Below the pieces are notes generated by a model. That model saw only the letters and a list, made by a program, of their open reading frames with translations. It was not told the origin of the DNA and did not search any database. Position numbers and translations under genes: made by a program. Shown here one piece after another: positions 22,917 to 31,348 of a stretch of DNA of 44,678 bases. Origin of the DNA: a virus; IMG/VR virus record IMGVR_UViG_3300034093_003569, positions 1-44,678 of that record; one strand, 5' to 3'. How positions within the stretch are numbered: the stretch's first letter is position 1; each line of letters opens with the position of its first letter.

Positions 22917-25171
22917 TTATAGTCTTCTAGTTCACCCCAGCTAGGGCCTACTTCAAAATCTACTTTAATAGGGCAGCCCGGAATGGACAACCCTCTATCT
23001 CTTTGAATGCATTCTTTAGCATTTTTTACATATTCATCTACTAGATCTTCACGTACTTCAGATACAATAGAGTCATGGACTACAGTAAAAGGCTTGATAG
23101 CATCATCATAATTATTAGCCTCGATCCACTTAACTAAATCGATAACTCCTAGAATGTTAATATCAGAAGCTACTGATTGAACTAAAAAGTTAACACCTGA
23201 ACGAATAGCATGTTTTGCTACGCCCTGATTAGGTGACTTTGCTTCTGGTAGGCGGCGTTTACGACCAAAGAAAGCATAGATGAATGCATGATTTTCAATC
23301 TGTGAATTTGATCCATCAATAAACTTCTTGAGAGCTTTAGCCTCGTTAAAGTACTTAGCAATAAACTGTTTAGCCTGAGATACCGTAATACCTTCACCTT
23401 CTTTAGCGTCTTTATTAACGGTTTCAGCAATTTTAGCTGGCCCAGCTTGATACATGATACCAAAGGTAATAGCTTTAGCCCACTGACGCTCATTTGGAAA
23501 TAGTTTTTTAACTTCATGAACTTCGCAGGTAAGATTAAACATCTGTTTTGCAACATACGAGTGAAAGTCAAGTTTATCAATAAACGCTTGCATCAAAAAC
23601 TTATCGCCAGCTAGAACAGCTGCATAATATACTTCGGCAGTACCTAAGTCACATTGAACTATTCTATATCCTGGTCTTGCTCGGAATAGCTTCTTGATGT
23701 CTTTGTTGTCTCTTGGAATATTTTGATAGTTAAGGTTGCCACTGCTTGATAAACGCCCACTAGTAGTGCCGTGAATATTAAAACCACTACGAAGCCTGCC
23801 ATCGAAATCTACTCCATTCTTAATATTTAAAATATAAGTACCTGCCATCTTAGATTTCTCTCTAAGCTCAAGTACAGCTTCAGATAGGGGATGCCCCATC
23901 TCTTTTAGAACCTCTTTATCTACAGACCAAGCGCCTGTTTCTGTTTTCTTAGTTGGTTTAATATTTAGAATATTAAAGAACAGCTCACGTAATTGTGCGG
24001 TAGAGTTAGGATTAAAACTTTTTTGATGAATACGCTCAAAGCGTAGTACTGCTTCATTACAGCTAATCTCTTCTAAGCATTCTTCAACGTCAATTTTATA
24101 CTGATTAGAAAGCCAATCTACAAACTCTACGTCTACAGGTCCACCATTTCTTTCTAGCTTTTTAAGAGTATAGGTACCAGGTAATAGAATCTCTCTATAC
24201 AATTTGGTAAATTCTGCACTTTTTTCTACTATAGGTTTAAACTTATTATAAAGTTGGAAAGTAGCATCACCGTCTTTACAGGCGTATGGACCAAGAATGT
24301 CACTTGGAAGCATTCCATAGTTAAAGTCAGCTAGCTTAACTTTATTCTGTCTAGCCCATGTCTTTTTATATTCATCTAGTTCTTTATCGTAGTCACCTAG
24401 ATCTGTAAAACGTAGTGCAAGTGGCTTTAGACCGTGAGTACCTACAGCTTCTTCTAAGCAGTAATGTAACAACATAGTATCTTCATAGTCAGGGAATTCA
24501 AACCCATACTCATATTCCATATAACCCATATCAAACTTGGCATTATGAAATATAACTTTTTTACTTTTAAATATATCGTGAAACCACTGCTTATGCTTTT
24601 GCACTAAGTCTGCAGATATATACAGACCTTGATGTTCCTTAGTAGAGATAGCAATACCTAGAATAACTCCTGTAAAAGGAGATACGCTAGTAGTCTCGAT
24701 ATCAGCTACAATAGGATTAGCTGCTTCAATCTGAGTCTTATACGTATTGAACTGCTCTTCAGTTTCAATAAAGCAATAGTCTTTCTCAGCTATCTTGCCA
24801 AAGTCTTCACCCGATAAAATCTTAGGAATCTGTGCAAAAGCGCGTTTAATATCATCTTCTAGTTGAGGTTTGATAATACAGATATTAGGATGCATAATAG
24901 GAAGATATTTCTTCTCTACAAACATACCATTATATTTTTGAATACCTGTCATACCTGCTGCGTACTTTAGAGCGTCTGCTCCAATAGGGCAGATAATCTT
25001 ATACGCATCTAGTTCTTTTAAGTCTAGATCAACGTCTTTTTTTAGGATTTTTTCTTTAGTGCCTGAGCTTAGAAACTTTACGTCATACTCTACATTTTTC
25101 AAGTATTTATCAATAATTTTCTTAGCATCACGCTCTGCAGCGCTTGGAAATACAAAACAAATGTCTGTCAT
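22913..25171 (-). CDS. polA: Family A DNA polymerase with 3'-5' exonuclease and a UDG-like N-terminal domain
   Basis: 752 residues from the ATG at 25171 (a TTG three codons earlier is less likely). Residues 1-120 resemble the C-terminal half of a uracil-DNA-glycosylase fold (PIGADALKYAAGMTGI, then KKYLPIMHPN) without its catalytic motif. The proofreading exonuclease starts at IVADIETTSVSPF (154-166). Polymerase motifs A (VQCDLGTAEVYYAA), B (RQWAKAITFGIMYQAG) and C (VHDSIVSEV) follow in order in the last 270 residues. Motif A is unusual, with QCDLGTAE where DxSxxELR is common. It is the replicative polymerase of this phage. It overlaps the primase gene by 4 bases. Confidence 0.94.
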   Translation of the reverse strand: MTDICFVFPSAAERDAKKIIDKYLKNVEYDVKFLSSGTKEKILKKDVDLDLKELDAYKIICPIGADALKYAAGMTGIQKYNGMFVEKKYLPIMHPNICIIKPQLEDDIKRAFAQIPKILSGEDFGKIAEKDYCFIETEEQFNTYKTQIEAANPIVADIETTSVSPFTGVILGIAISTKEHQGLYISADLVQKHKQWFHDIFKSKKVIFHNAKFDMGYMEYEYGFEFPDYEDTMLLHYCLEEAVGTHGLKPLALRFTDLGDYDKELDEYKKTWARQNKVKLADFNYGMLPSDILGPYACKDGDATFQLYNKFKPIVEKSAEFTKLYREILLPGTYTLKKLERNGGPVDVEFVDWLSNQYKIDVEECLEEISCNEAVLRFERIHQKSFNPNSTAQLRELFFNILNIKPTKKTETGAWSVDKEVLKEMGHPLSEAVLELREKSKMAGTYILNIKNGVDFDGRLRSGFNIHGTTSGRLSSSGNLNYQNIPRDNKDIKKLFRARPGYRIVQCDLGTAEVYYAAVLAGDKFLMQAFIDKLDFHSYVAKQMFNLTCEVHEVKKLFPNERQWAKAITFGIMYQAGPAKIAETVNKDAKEGEGITVSQAKQFIAKYFNEAKALKKFIDGSNSQIENHAFIYAFFGRKRRLPEAKSPNQGVAKHAIRSGVNFLVQSVASDINILGVIDLVKWIEANNYDDAIKPFTVVHDSIVSEVREDLVDEYVKNAKECIQRDRGLSIPGCPIKVDFEVGPSWGELEDYK

Positions 25172-26025
25172 CTTAAGCAATTCTCCGCTTGTCTCTGTGT
25201 TAATTCGCCTGGGTCTACGCCGTCTGGTAGTTTAATAATTCTGGAAAATATGTTTTTTGTATCTAGTGCGTTAGCTATTTTAGTAGCTGCCATCTGTCCA
25301 GCATTATCAGGGTCCATCATAATATCTACCCTTGTAACTCCTAGCCTATCAATCATTTCTAGTTTTTTCTTACTGAAGTTACTAGCGCCAAATATACATA
25401 GTGTATTAGTGTATCCTAATTGCCACATATTTAACATATCAAAAATACCTTCTACTAGGATTACATAGTTTGTATTCTTTATCTTATCAATAGGAAATAA
25501 GCAATCTGATACTATTGCATTTTTCGGCTGTCTGTTGTATTTAGATTGATTAGCTAGATTTTTAATAGATCTACCTTCTATAAACTTTATCTTACCAAAT
25601 TGATATACCGGTATGCAAACATAATCTAATAACCCCATCTTAGAAGTAGTAAAAGTATTAAACTCTTTTAGAACTTTTATATCAATACCTTTAAATTCTT
25701 CTACAAAAATCTGCCTATCATCCGGTAACTGAACAGTGTTTAGCTCCATCTTGGCTTCTAATTTTTGTTTTAGTTTTTTAAGCATATACGGATGCTTACT
25801 ATCAAAGTCTAAGATTACAGTTTCACCTATAGAAGCCAAGAATTTAGTAGTACCACCACCAAATCCACAGCTCCAACAGTGAAACATTTCTTTTTCTAGG
25901 TTAAAAGAAAGACTAGGGCTTTTATCCACATGCTGACCGCTAGTACAAGATATCAAAATCTCACTAGGATTATTAGTTTTACGATACTCTATTCCTCTTT
26001 TTTCTAGAAGATCAACTAAGTTCAT
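25168..26025 (-). CDS. DNA primase (zinc-binding plus TOPRIM)
   Basis: 285 residues. An N-terminal zinc site of the CHC2 type is visible: C27, H32, then C50 and C53 in MFHCWSCGFGGG. The TOPRIM part has ILVEGIFDMLNMW with the catalytic Glu and VDIMMDPDNAG with the D-x-D pair. It makes RNA primers; unlike the T7 protein it lacks a fused helicase, which is encoded immediately upstream. It overlaps polymerase and helicase genes by 4 bases each, forming a compact primosome-polymerase cluster. Confidence 0.9.
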   Translation of the reverse strand: MNLVDLLEKRGIEYRKTNNPSEILISCTSGQHVDKSPSLSFNLEKEMFHCWSCGFGGGTTKFLASIGETVILDFDSKHPYMLKKLKQKLEAKMELNTVQLPDDRQIFVEEFKGIDIKVLKEFNTFTTSKMGLLDYVCIPVYQFGKIKFIEGRSIKNLANQSKYNRQPKNAIVSDCLFPIDKIKNTNYVILVEGIFDMLNMWQLGYTNTLCIFGASNFSKKKLEMIDRLGVTRVDIMMDPDNAGQMAATKIANALDTKNIFSRIIKLPDGVDPGELTQRQAENCLR

Positions 26026-27413
26026 ATGTCTTTTGGTCCTTGCTTTTCATTATCTGAGCCAAATTTAACTCCTGCATGAGGTCTCTCATTAATTACTGCT
26101 GTAGAGTTAGGGTTAATCTTAACGCAAGTCCAATCCATAGCTACATCAAAACTCATGGCTTTACCGTTGCGAATCTTAGTAGTGTGAATAGTAATTTTAC
26201 TATCCAATCCTCTATCTTCTCCCTCTGCTGGTGGAAAGAAGTTAAAGCTTCTATCTGCAGAGTCTAGAATACCTTTTGCAAACCTAGCTTCACCAGAAGC
26301 ATCAATTTGATAAGGAGATATCATAGTTACATCATATTTTCTAGCTAGAGATTTTAGATTATCTGCAATAGTAATCTGTGTTTTCCAGTCTTTTTGATCT
26401 TCGTGCTTAATAATGTTGATATAGTCAACTACTGTCATATTAAAGTTAGGATATTTAGAAGAGAACATATTACAATAGTGGTCAATACGATTAAGAGTAA
26501 GCGACTCATCATCAATCATAAATAGCCTATGATCTGTTAACTCCGGCTTAATAATCTTAATACGTTTATCAAAGGTTTTAAAATCTTTATTATCTTCAAG
26601 CTCTTTTAACAGCATGTTTACGCTATCAGATGGTTTATACATTTTTTCAAATTTGGCTTTAGCAATTTGTACACGCTGACTAGCTGTAAGTTGATTTCTA
26701 AATATGTCAAGAAAAGGAACTCCTGACATGATAGATAATACTCGGTCATATACTTCTTTATAACGCATCTCAATAGTAAAGAAAGCTACAGTATTACCTT
26801 CTAAGAATCTATTAATAGCTAAATTCAGAGAGATGATAGATTTACCAGAACCTCTACGACCGCCTAGCAAGATTAGTTCTTGAGTAGCAAAACCACCATT
26901 AACAGCATCAAATTCAGCAGATAGCCCTGAAGGATAAATTTTAAAGTCATTCTCGTCTGGAAAGAAATCAAGTTCTGCAACATCATATAACTCATCATCG
27001 TGAGGTATTGCTTGATTCATATGTAATAAGTGATTTTGAAACTTATCTACAATTTCTACTTTTTCTAAATCTTCTAGCCCATCAATTAGCTTATCAATAA
27101 AATTGATAGTTTCATCTCTGATATAGTAGTCTTGTAGCTGTGCAAGCAGAAATTCATCTTGAATCTGCTCATTAATATTTTCTTCTGCACATATTTGGTT
27201 TTCAATATACTCTTGTAATCCTTGGTCTTTACGAATACTAATTATCTCAGCTACCGACGGTAATCTAGTATTAGCCTTATAAAAAGACTTTATCTTATCA
27301 AACAGCATGCTATTAGTACCAGTAAAATACTGATTCAGCAATTTAGAATATAGAGCGTTACTCTGCGTATCTAATAGACGACGCAGAGTTAGTTTTTGTA
27401 AATCAATTGCCAT
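26022..27413 (-). CDS. dnaB: DnaB-like replicative helicase
   Basis: 463 residues. The RecA-type core has Walker A LLGGRRGSGKS (182-192), then FFTIEMR, MTVVDYINII (Walker B region, about 330) and SPYQIDASGEARFAKG. The first 150 residues are helical and acidic, probably the primase-interaction domain. It should unwind the fork as a hexameric ring on the lagging strand. The ATG at 27413 shares one base with the stop of the HTH gene upstream. Confidence 0.92.
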   Translation of the reverse strand: MAIDLQKLTLRRLLDTQSNALYSKLLNQYFTGTNSMLFDKIKSFYKANTRLPSVAEIISIRKDQGLQEYIENQICAEENINEQIQDEFLLAQLQDYYIRDETINFIDKLIDGLEDLEKVEIVDKFQNHLLHMNQAIPHDDELYDVAELDFFPDENDFKIYPSGLSAEFDAVNGGFATQELILLGGRRGSGKSIISLNLAINRFLEGNTVAFFTIEMRYKEVYDRVLSIMSGVPFLDIFRNQLTASQRVQIAKAKFEKMYKPSDSVNMLLKELEDNKDFKTFDKRIKIIKPELTDHRLFMIDDESLTLNRIDHYCNMFSSKYPNFNMTVVDYINIIKHEDQKDWKTQITIADNLKSLARKYDVTMISPYQIDASGEARFAKGILDSADRSFNFFPPAEGEDRGLDSKITIHTTKIRNGKAMSFDVAMDWTCVKINPNSTAVINERPHAGVKFGSDNEKQGPKDI

Positions 27414-28171
27414 TAGGCTGCCTTAACTGGGTATAGTTGATCACGATTAATATAGTAAAAAGCTTTAGCTTCGTCATCGCGCCACACTCGATAGTATTCT
27501 CTACCGGTTTCTTCAATATTTTTATTAATTCTATTTCTAAGTGTTTGTACAGCGTTTAGTTTCATTTCTGAACCGTCTTCGAACTGCCAATAAATCTCAT
27601 AGTGAATACCTTCTTTAGGCTCATCCCACTTATTCTTAGGGCCAGGTTTAAAAGCATACATCTCAACATACCTTTGTCTACCAGACTCTAGGTGTTCTAG
27701 CATATCTTCATCATATACCTGATCAATAATGCCAAAGCAGTTGTGACTAGCTAAAAATACTTTTTCACCTTTTGTAAACTTTACTTCTAGATCCTGTACA
27801 ATATGATCTACTTTTGCTTCTGAATTCTTACCTCTACCCCTAATAGGAACATTAAGTTCCATAATAATATTTTTAATTTTTTGGGGAGATACGAAATATG
27901 CCTTAGCAATATTAGACTGAGCTTCACCATTTAGGTAGCTTGCAGCTATAGCTTGTTTTTCTTTATCAGTAAAAATCTTATTACGAGCAGCTTTTTTAAG
28001 CTCAGCTTCTCTCTCAATACCTTTATGAAAGTCTTCAATAATGGTATCTAACTTTTTAGTATTATAAGCAATACCTAGATGCTCACAACAAGCTTTCTTA
28101 GTTTTACCTGTTTTAATCATCCAAAGTACTTGACGAATCTTAGCTTCTGTTATTTCAGGGGCTTTGGCCAT
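27413..28171 (-). CDS. HTH DNA-binding protein leading the replication cluster
   Basis: 252 residues. Two helix-turn-helix-like segments: residues 8-45 (EAKIRQVLWMIKTGKTKKAC then HLGIAYN) and about 66-110 (FTDKEKQAIAASYLNGEAQS then FVSPQKIKNIIMELNV). The C-terminal 120 residues form an alpha/beta domain with many aromatic residues. The HTH style resembles modules in the proteins at 31384-32067 and 39614-39922. Being the first gene after its own promoter and translationally coupled to dnaB, it may be an origin-binding or helicase-loading protein or a transcription regulator. Function is not proven. Confidence 0.7.
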   Translation of the reverse strand: MAKAPEITEAKIRQVLWMIKTGKTKKACCEHLGIAYNTKKLDTIIEDFHKGIEREAELKKAARNKIFTDKEKQAIAASYLNGEAQSNIAKAYFVSPQKIKNIIMELNVPIRGRGKNSEAKVDHIVQDLEVKFTKGEKVFLASHNCFGIIDQVYDEDMLEHLESGRQRYVEMYAFKPGPKNKWDEPKEGIHYEIYWQFEDGSEMKLNAVQTLRNRINKNIEETGREYYRVWRDDEAKAFYYINRDQLYPVKAA

Positions 28172-28189
28172 GGTCTACTCCTATTTAGT

Positions 28190-28225
28190 TATTTATAATA
28201 TAACATGATATGAGTAGGATTGCAA
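28190..28225 (-). promoter_or_regulatory. Promoter for the replication cluster, with a late-type TATAAATA box
   Basis: Leftward, TTGCAA (28225-28220) is followed after 17 nt by TATATT (28202-28197), and this runs directly into TATAAATA (28197-28190), an exact match to the T4 late-promoter box. The -35 lies in the palindrome GATTGCAATC (28218-28227), which could be an operator. AGGAG follows before the HTH gene start at 28171. Confidence 0.55.
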
Positions 28226-28233
28226 TCTGAATA

Positions 28234-28542
28234 TTAATGAACAATGAGGGTATCGTCTACAAAAAACAATTCTGACACTACTTCTCTAATTAAACCGGTA
28301 TTTGTATATACAGGTATGAATTTCTCATTAAAAAATCTATTACTTCTATATAGTTTTTCTAAGTAAAAACTACTTATATAGCTTTCTACTAGCTCTACAA
28401 ACTGATCAGTATTTTCATCTACCTTTGGATAATAGCTTTTTGCCATTGCTTGAAAATATTTTGTTTTACCTTCTATAGTTAAACATAATATAGAATCTAA
28501 TGATTCATCTGAGAAATCTTCTAATCTAAAATCACTTTTCAC
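28234..28542 (-). CDS. Hypothetical protein
   Basis: 102 residues starting with GTG at 28542, inside the end of the upstream gene (11-base overlap). It is acidic at the N-terminus (RLEDFSDESLDS) and aromatic-rich in the middle (FYLEKLYRSNRFFNEKF). I recognise no motif. It is the last gene before the replication-cluster promoter and follows the amidinotransferase and its partner gene without a gap, so it may belong to that small transcription unit. Confidence 0.55.
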   Translation of the reverse strand: MKSDFRLEDFSDESLDSILCLTIEGKTKYFQAMAKSYYPKVDENTDQFVELVESYISSFYLEKLYRSNRFFNEKFIPVYTNTGLIREVVSELFFVDDTLIVH

Positions 28543-28978
28543 TATTTATCACTATTCTTTTATAATACTCTTCTGACCATTTATCATAATAATTAGTCTT
28601 AAATAATGTGTATCTTGCAGCTAGTAAGCTAGCTCTATTTTGTATTAAAAATATAACATACTTACCATTACCCGTACTTAGATCTCCTATAAAACCTGGG
28701 TCTAGTGGATGATCTAACATCACTATATGATCAGAGTTACTATTAGCATATATTTCTAGTTCTTTAGCGCTATCTACATCTATATACTCTTCATATATAA
28801 ACACTATTAAATCTATATTATCTATACTTTGTTTAATAGCTGCGTATAGCTCAGACTTATTACCTTTTTCTATAGTATATCTAGCTTTACTAGCAAAGGG
28901 ACAGATTTTATAGTTATCTACTGGTGCAGATATTTTTTTAATCCAGTTGTGTATGTGGCTTTCATAAATATCTTTCAC
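28532..28978 (-). CDS. CPFA-motif protein cotranslated with the amidinotransferase
   Basis: 148 residues. The start is GTG at 28978, 17 bases inside the amidinotransferase 3' end. The same GTG with the same overlap is preserved in the truncated copy at 30120-30245, which supports this start. The N-terminus KDIYESHIHNWIKKISAP leads to YKICPFASKA (23-32), a Cys-Pro-Phe-Ala motif also seen in DUF1415-like proteins, and the middle has DHPLDPGFIGDL. The family assignment is uncertain. Its tight coupling suggests it works with the amidinotransferase product. Confidence 0.6.
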   Translation of the reverse strand: MKDIYESHIHNWIKKISAPVDNYKICPFASKARYTIEKGNKSELYAAIKQSIDNIDLIVFIYEEYIDVDSAKELEIYANSNSDHIVMLDHPLDPGFIGDLSTGNGKYVIFLIQNRASLLAARYTLFKTNYYDKWSEEYYKRIVINSEK

Positions 28979-30041
28979 ATCCGCCTTCTCTTTCTATGTC
29001 TAAAGTTATGCAATGCAGTCCTCCGTCCCAGAACCACCTATGCCTATAATTACATATTATGGGCTCTATACTATGTTTTTTACAGAAATCCCATACGCCT
29101 TTATTATAATTAGTAAATAATACATGAGATTCATCTAGTACTAGGCAATTTAAATCAAAAATAGACTCATTTGAATACCCTAACCACTGATTAAACCATG
29201 TATTTATAAGTACATCAAACTCCTCATTATTAAATTTAGAATGCTCAAAATCATAACTAGTAGCCCACTCTTGAGTTTTTCCATTAGCTAGAGACATATT
29301 TTTTTTACCGTCAGGACGTGTTCTTGTTTTTTTAATCTTAAACCAGCCTTCTTTAAGAACATCAATTGCGTCATACCCTTCTATAACATGTATATCCCAA
29401 TTTGCAAATAAAGAATCTTTAACCATATGCCTCTTATCATAAGTTAATATGACCCCTGGCTTTAAAATTGCAAATACAGCATCTCCGTGAGACATAGGAT
29501 TTTTAAATTTAGCATTAAAAGCTTTGCCACCATGAATAGTATAGCCTAAAGGTTCATAGGTTTTTTTAATATAATCAACCATAGTTTGTGTATTAGAATC
29601 TTCTTGCACATCTACTATAATATCTTTACCTAATCTAATTATGCTAGCAGGATTAAATCCTAGTAATGCTCTTGGTCTTTTAAAGTACTCTGCATGTTCT
29701 TTTAACCCTTTTGCAAACCACATAGTTGTGTCTCTAGCTGAATTTCCAAGTATCAAATCATTATCAAACACTACAGACCAGTCTCTAGGGGTCATTAAAG
29801 CTGGATAATCATAAACGCTACTTTCTTTACCGTAGTCAGGCCTAAATACTTTAGCCCCATAAGTTTCTACTACGTTTATTAGCTTTTGGTAATCTTCTTC
29901 AGTTTCATCTAATAAATAAGTTAGTAGTCTTTTATTATTATCTGAAATATAAGGTAATGTTGCTATAGCTCTTGAATTCCAAGACCTACCTACTACTAAT
30001 TGTTTTAATGGTTGAAATTCTGTATATGCTTGTGGTCTCAT
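28962..30041 (-). CDS. Amidinotransferase, glycine-amidinotransferase family (copy 2)
   Basis: 359 residues. Family landmarks: LMTPRDWSVVF (82-92), SHGDAVF with H185 and D187, and the catalytic Cys C344 in GGLHCITLD. This Cys-His-Asp arrangement transfers the amidino group from arginine to an amine and releases ornithine. The acceptor cannot be read from sequence; known members act on glycine, inosamine phosphate or toxin precursors. AGGAAT precedes the ATG. It is about 80% identical to the copy at 30229-31299, with differences clustered around residues 100-112 and 221-255. Confidence 0.88.
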   Translation of the reverse strand: MRPQAYTEFQPLKQLVVGRSWNSRAIATLPYISDNNKRLLTYLLDETEEDYQKLINVVETYGAKVFRPDYGKESSVYDYPALMTPRDWSVVFDNDLILGNSARDTTMWFAKGLKEHAEYFKRPRALLGFNPASIIRLGKDIIVDVQEDSNTQTMVDYIKKTYEPLGYTIHGGKAFNAKFKNPMSHGDAVFAILKPGVILTYDKRHMVKDSLFANWDIHVIEGYDAIDVLKEGWFKIKKTRTRPDGKKNMSLANGKTQEWATSYDFEHSKFNNEEFDVLINTWFNQWLGYSNESIFDLNCLVLDESHVLFTNYNKGVWDFCKKHSIEPIICNYRHRWFWDGGLHCITLDIEREGGCERYL

Positions 30042-30058
30042 TGCTATTCCTATTATAT

Positions 30059-30084
30059 AAAAAAGACAGTGCTCTCATCGTCCT
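30059..30084 (-). terminator. Decayed terminator hairpin before amidinotransferase copy 2
   Basis: Leftward, GACGATG-agag-CACTGTC (30082-30065) forms a stem with one mismatch and one G-T pair, followed by six T. The paralogous hairpin at 31322-31348 is perfect. The same T tract and the AGGAC start of the stem are conserved, so this is a degraded copy of that terminator. Confidence 0.5.
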
Positions 30085-30113
30085 AGTTTACTAGTATAGT
30101 AGATTTATGTCAA
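30085..30113 (-). promoter_or_regulatory. Candidate promoter of amidinotransferase copy 2
   Basis: Leftward, a consensus TTGACA (30113-30108) is followed after exactly 17 nt by TAAACT (30090-30085), which directly abuts the terminator hairpin. The same geometry occurs before copy 1. Confidence 0.5.
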
Positions 30114-30119
30114 TATCTA

Positions 30120-30245
30120 TTATGCATCAGCAGCTTTTGGGTTATAGTCAGTACTATTAACAACTGAGTAACCTTTATAGTTACCTACTGGGGCAGACAC
30201 CTTTTTAATCCAACTAGCTATATGACTATCATAAATATCGTTCAC
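30120..30245 (-). pseudogene. Chimeric duplication-junction ORF
   Basis: 41 codons from GTG (30245-30243) to TAA (30122-30120). The first part, NDIYDSHIASWIKKVSAP and on to Asn-Tyr-Lys, matches the start of the gene at 28532-28978 (KDIYESHIHNWIKKISAP). The last nine codons, DYNPKAADA, match the end of the HTH gene at 31384-32067 (DYTPKAADA). About eight codons between them match neither. It is exactly what a tandem duplication with breakpoints in those two genes would create. The frame is intact, so a short peptide could still be made. Confidence 0.8.
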
Positions 30246-31299
30246 AACTACCTTCTCTTTCTATATCCAAAGTGATACAATGTAACCCTCCATCCCAAAA
30301 AAATCTATGTCTAAAGTTACATATTATAGGCTCTATATTATGTTTTTTACAAAAATCCCATACACCTTTATTATAATTAGTAAATAATACGTGAGATTCA
30401 TCTAGTACTAGACAGTTTAAGTCAAAAACAGACTCATTTGAATATCCTAACCACTGATTAAACCAAGTATTTATAAATATATCAAACTCTTCATTATTAA
30501 ATTTAGGATTTTCAAAGTCAAAACTAGTAGCCCACTCATGTATTCTTCCATCATTTAGATTTATAATTTTTGTACCGTCACGTCGTGTATGGTTAAGTTT
30601 AAAGGTACTCCAACCTCTTTCATGAATTTTATCTATTTCTATAACATGTATATCCCAATTAGTAAATAAGGAATCTTTAACCATATGATTTGAATCTGTA
30701 GTTAGTATTACCCCAGGTTTTAAAATTGCAAATACAGCATCTCCATGAGACATAGGATTTTTAAATTTAGCATTAAAAGCCTTACCGCCATGAATAGTAT
30801 AGCCTAAAGGTTCATAGATTTTTTTAATATAGTCAACTATAGCTTGTGAGTTAGAATTTTTTTGTACATCTACTATAATATCTTTGCCTAACCTAATTAT
30901 ACTAGCAGGATTAAATCCTATTAATTCTTTTGGTCTTTTAAAATACTCTGCATGTTCTTTTAATCCTTCTGCAAACCATCTACTAGTAGCTTTACCTATA
31001 CTACCAATTATCAGATCATTATCAAATACTATAGACCAGTCTCTAGGAGTCATTAAAGATGGGTAATCATAAATGCTGTCCGCCTTACCGTAGTCAGGTC
31101 TAAATACTTTAGCTCCATAAGTTTCTACTACGTTTATTAACTTTTGATAATCTTCTTCAGTCTCATCTAATAGATGAGTTAGTAGCCTCTTATTATTGTT
31201 TGAAATATAAGGTAGGTTTGCTACAGATTTAGAATTCCAAGATCTGCCTACTACTACTTGCTTTAATGGTTGGAATTCTGTATATGCTTGAGGTTTCAT
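30229..31299 (-). CDS. Amidinotransferase, glycine-amidinotransferase family (copy 1)
   Basis: 356 residues. The same catalytic landmarks as copy 2 are intact: LMTPRDWSIVF, SHGDAVF and GGLHCITLD, so both copies are predicted active. Three residues fewer than copy 2, in the divergent stretch near residues 221-255. The ribosome binding site is weaker (AAGTAG versus AGGAAT in copy 2), which may lower its expression. Its 3' end overlaps the GTG of the chimeric ORF by 17 bases, just as copy 2 overlaps the gene at 28532-28978. The retained active site after considerable divergence suggests selection on both copies. Confidence 0.88.
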   Translation of the reverse strand: MKPQAYTEFQPLKQVVVGRSWNSKSVANLPYISNNNKRLLTHLLDETEEDYQKLINVVETYGAKVFRPDYGKADSIYDYPSLMTPRDWSIVFDNDLIIGSIGKATSRWFAEGLKEHAEYFKRPKELIGFNPASIIRLGKDIIVDVQKNSNSQAIVDYIKKIYEPLGYTIHGGKAFNAKFKNPMSHGDAVFAILKPGVILTTDSNHMVKDSLFTNWDIHVIEIDKIHERGWSTFKLNHTRRDGTKIINLNDGRIHEWATSFDFENPKFNNEEFDIFINTWFNQWLGYSNESVFDLNCLVLDESHVLFTNYNKGVWDFCKKHNIEPIICNFRHRFFWDGGLHCITLDIEREGSCERYL

Positions 31300-31316
31300 T
31301 ACTACTTACGCTATAT

Positions 31317-31348
31317 AAAAAAGGACAGTGAAAAATTTTCACTGTCCT
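31317..31348 (-). terminator. Strong intrinsic terminator after the repeated-HTH gene
   Basis: AGGACAGTGAAA (31322-31333) pairs with TTTCACTGTCCT (31337-31348), a perfect 12-bp stem with a 3-nt loop. Read leftward it is followed by a T run (complement of A at 31317-31321). It ends the transcript of the gene at 31384-32067 only about 20 bases before the amidinotransferase start. Confidence 0.8.

Larger units (their letters stand above)
28907..30149 (-). repeat. Second copy of a tandem duplication (about 1.24 kb)
   Basis: This copy runs from the end-of-HTH-gene sequence (TAA at 30120-30122 and the codons before it), through the intergenic promoter/terminator, the whole amidinotransferase gene at 28962-30041, and the first 24 codons of the gene at 28532-28978. 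The other copy, 30174-31413, has the same content in the same order and nearly the same length. Confidence 0.75.

Noticed and set aside
23218-23580. A 120-codon second leftward frame inside the polymerase gene
   Set aside because: It covers polymerase motif B in the real frame. The alternative product is Leu/Lys-rich with no domain.
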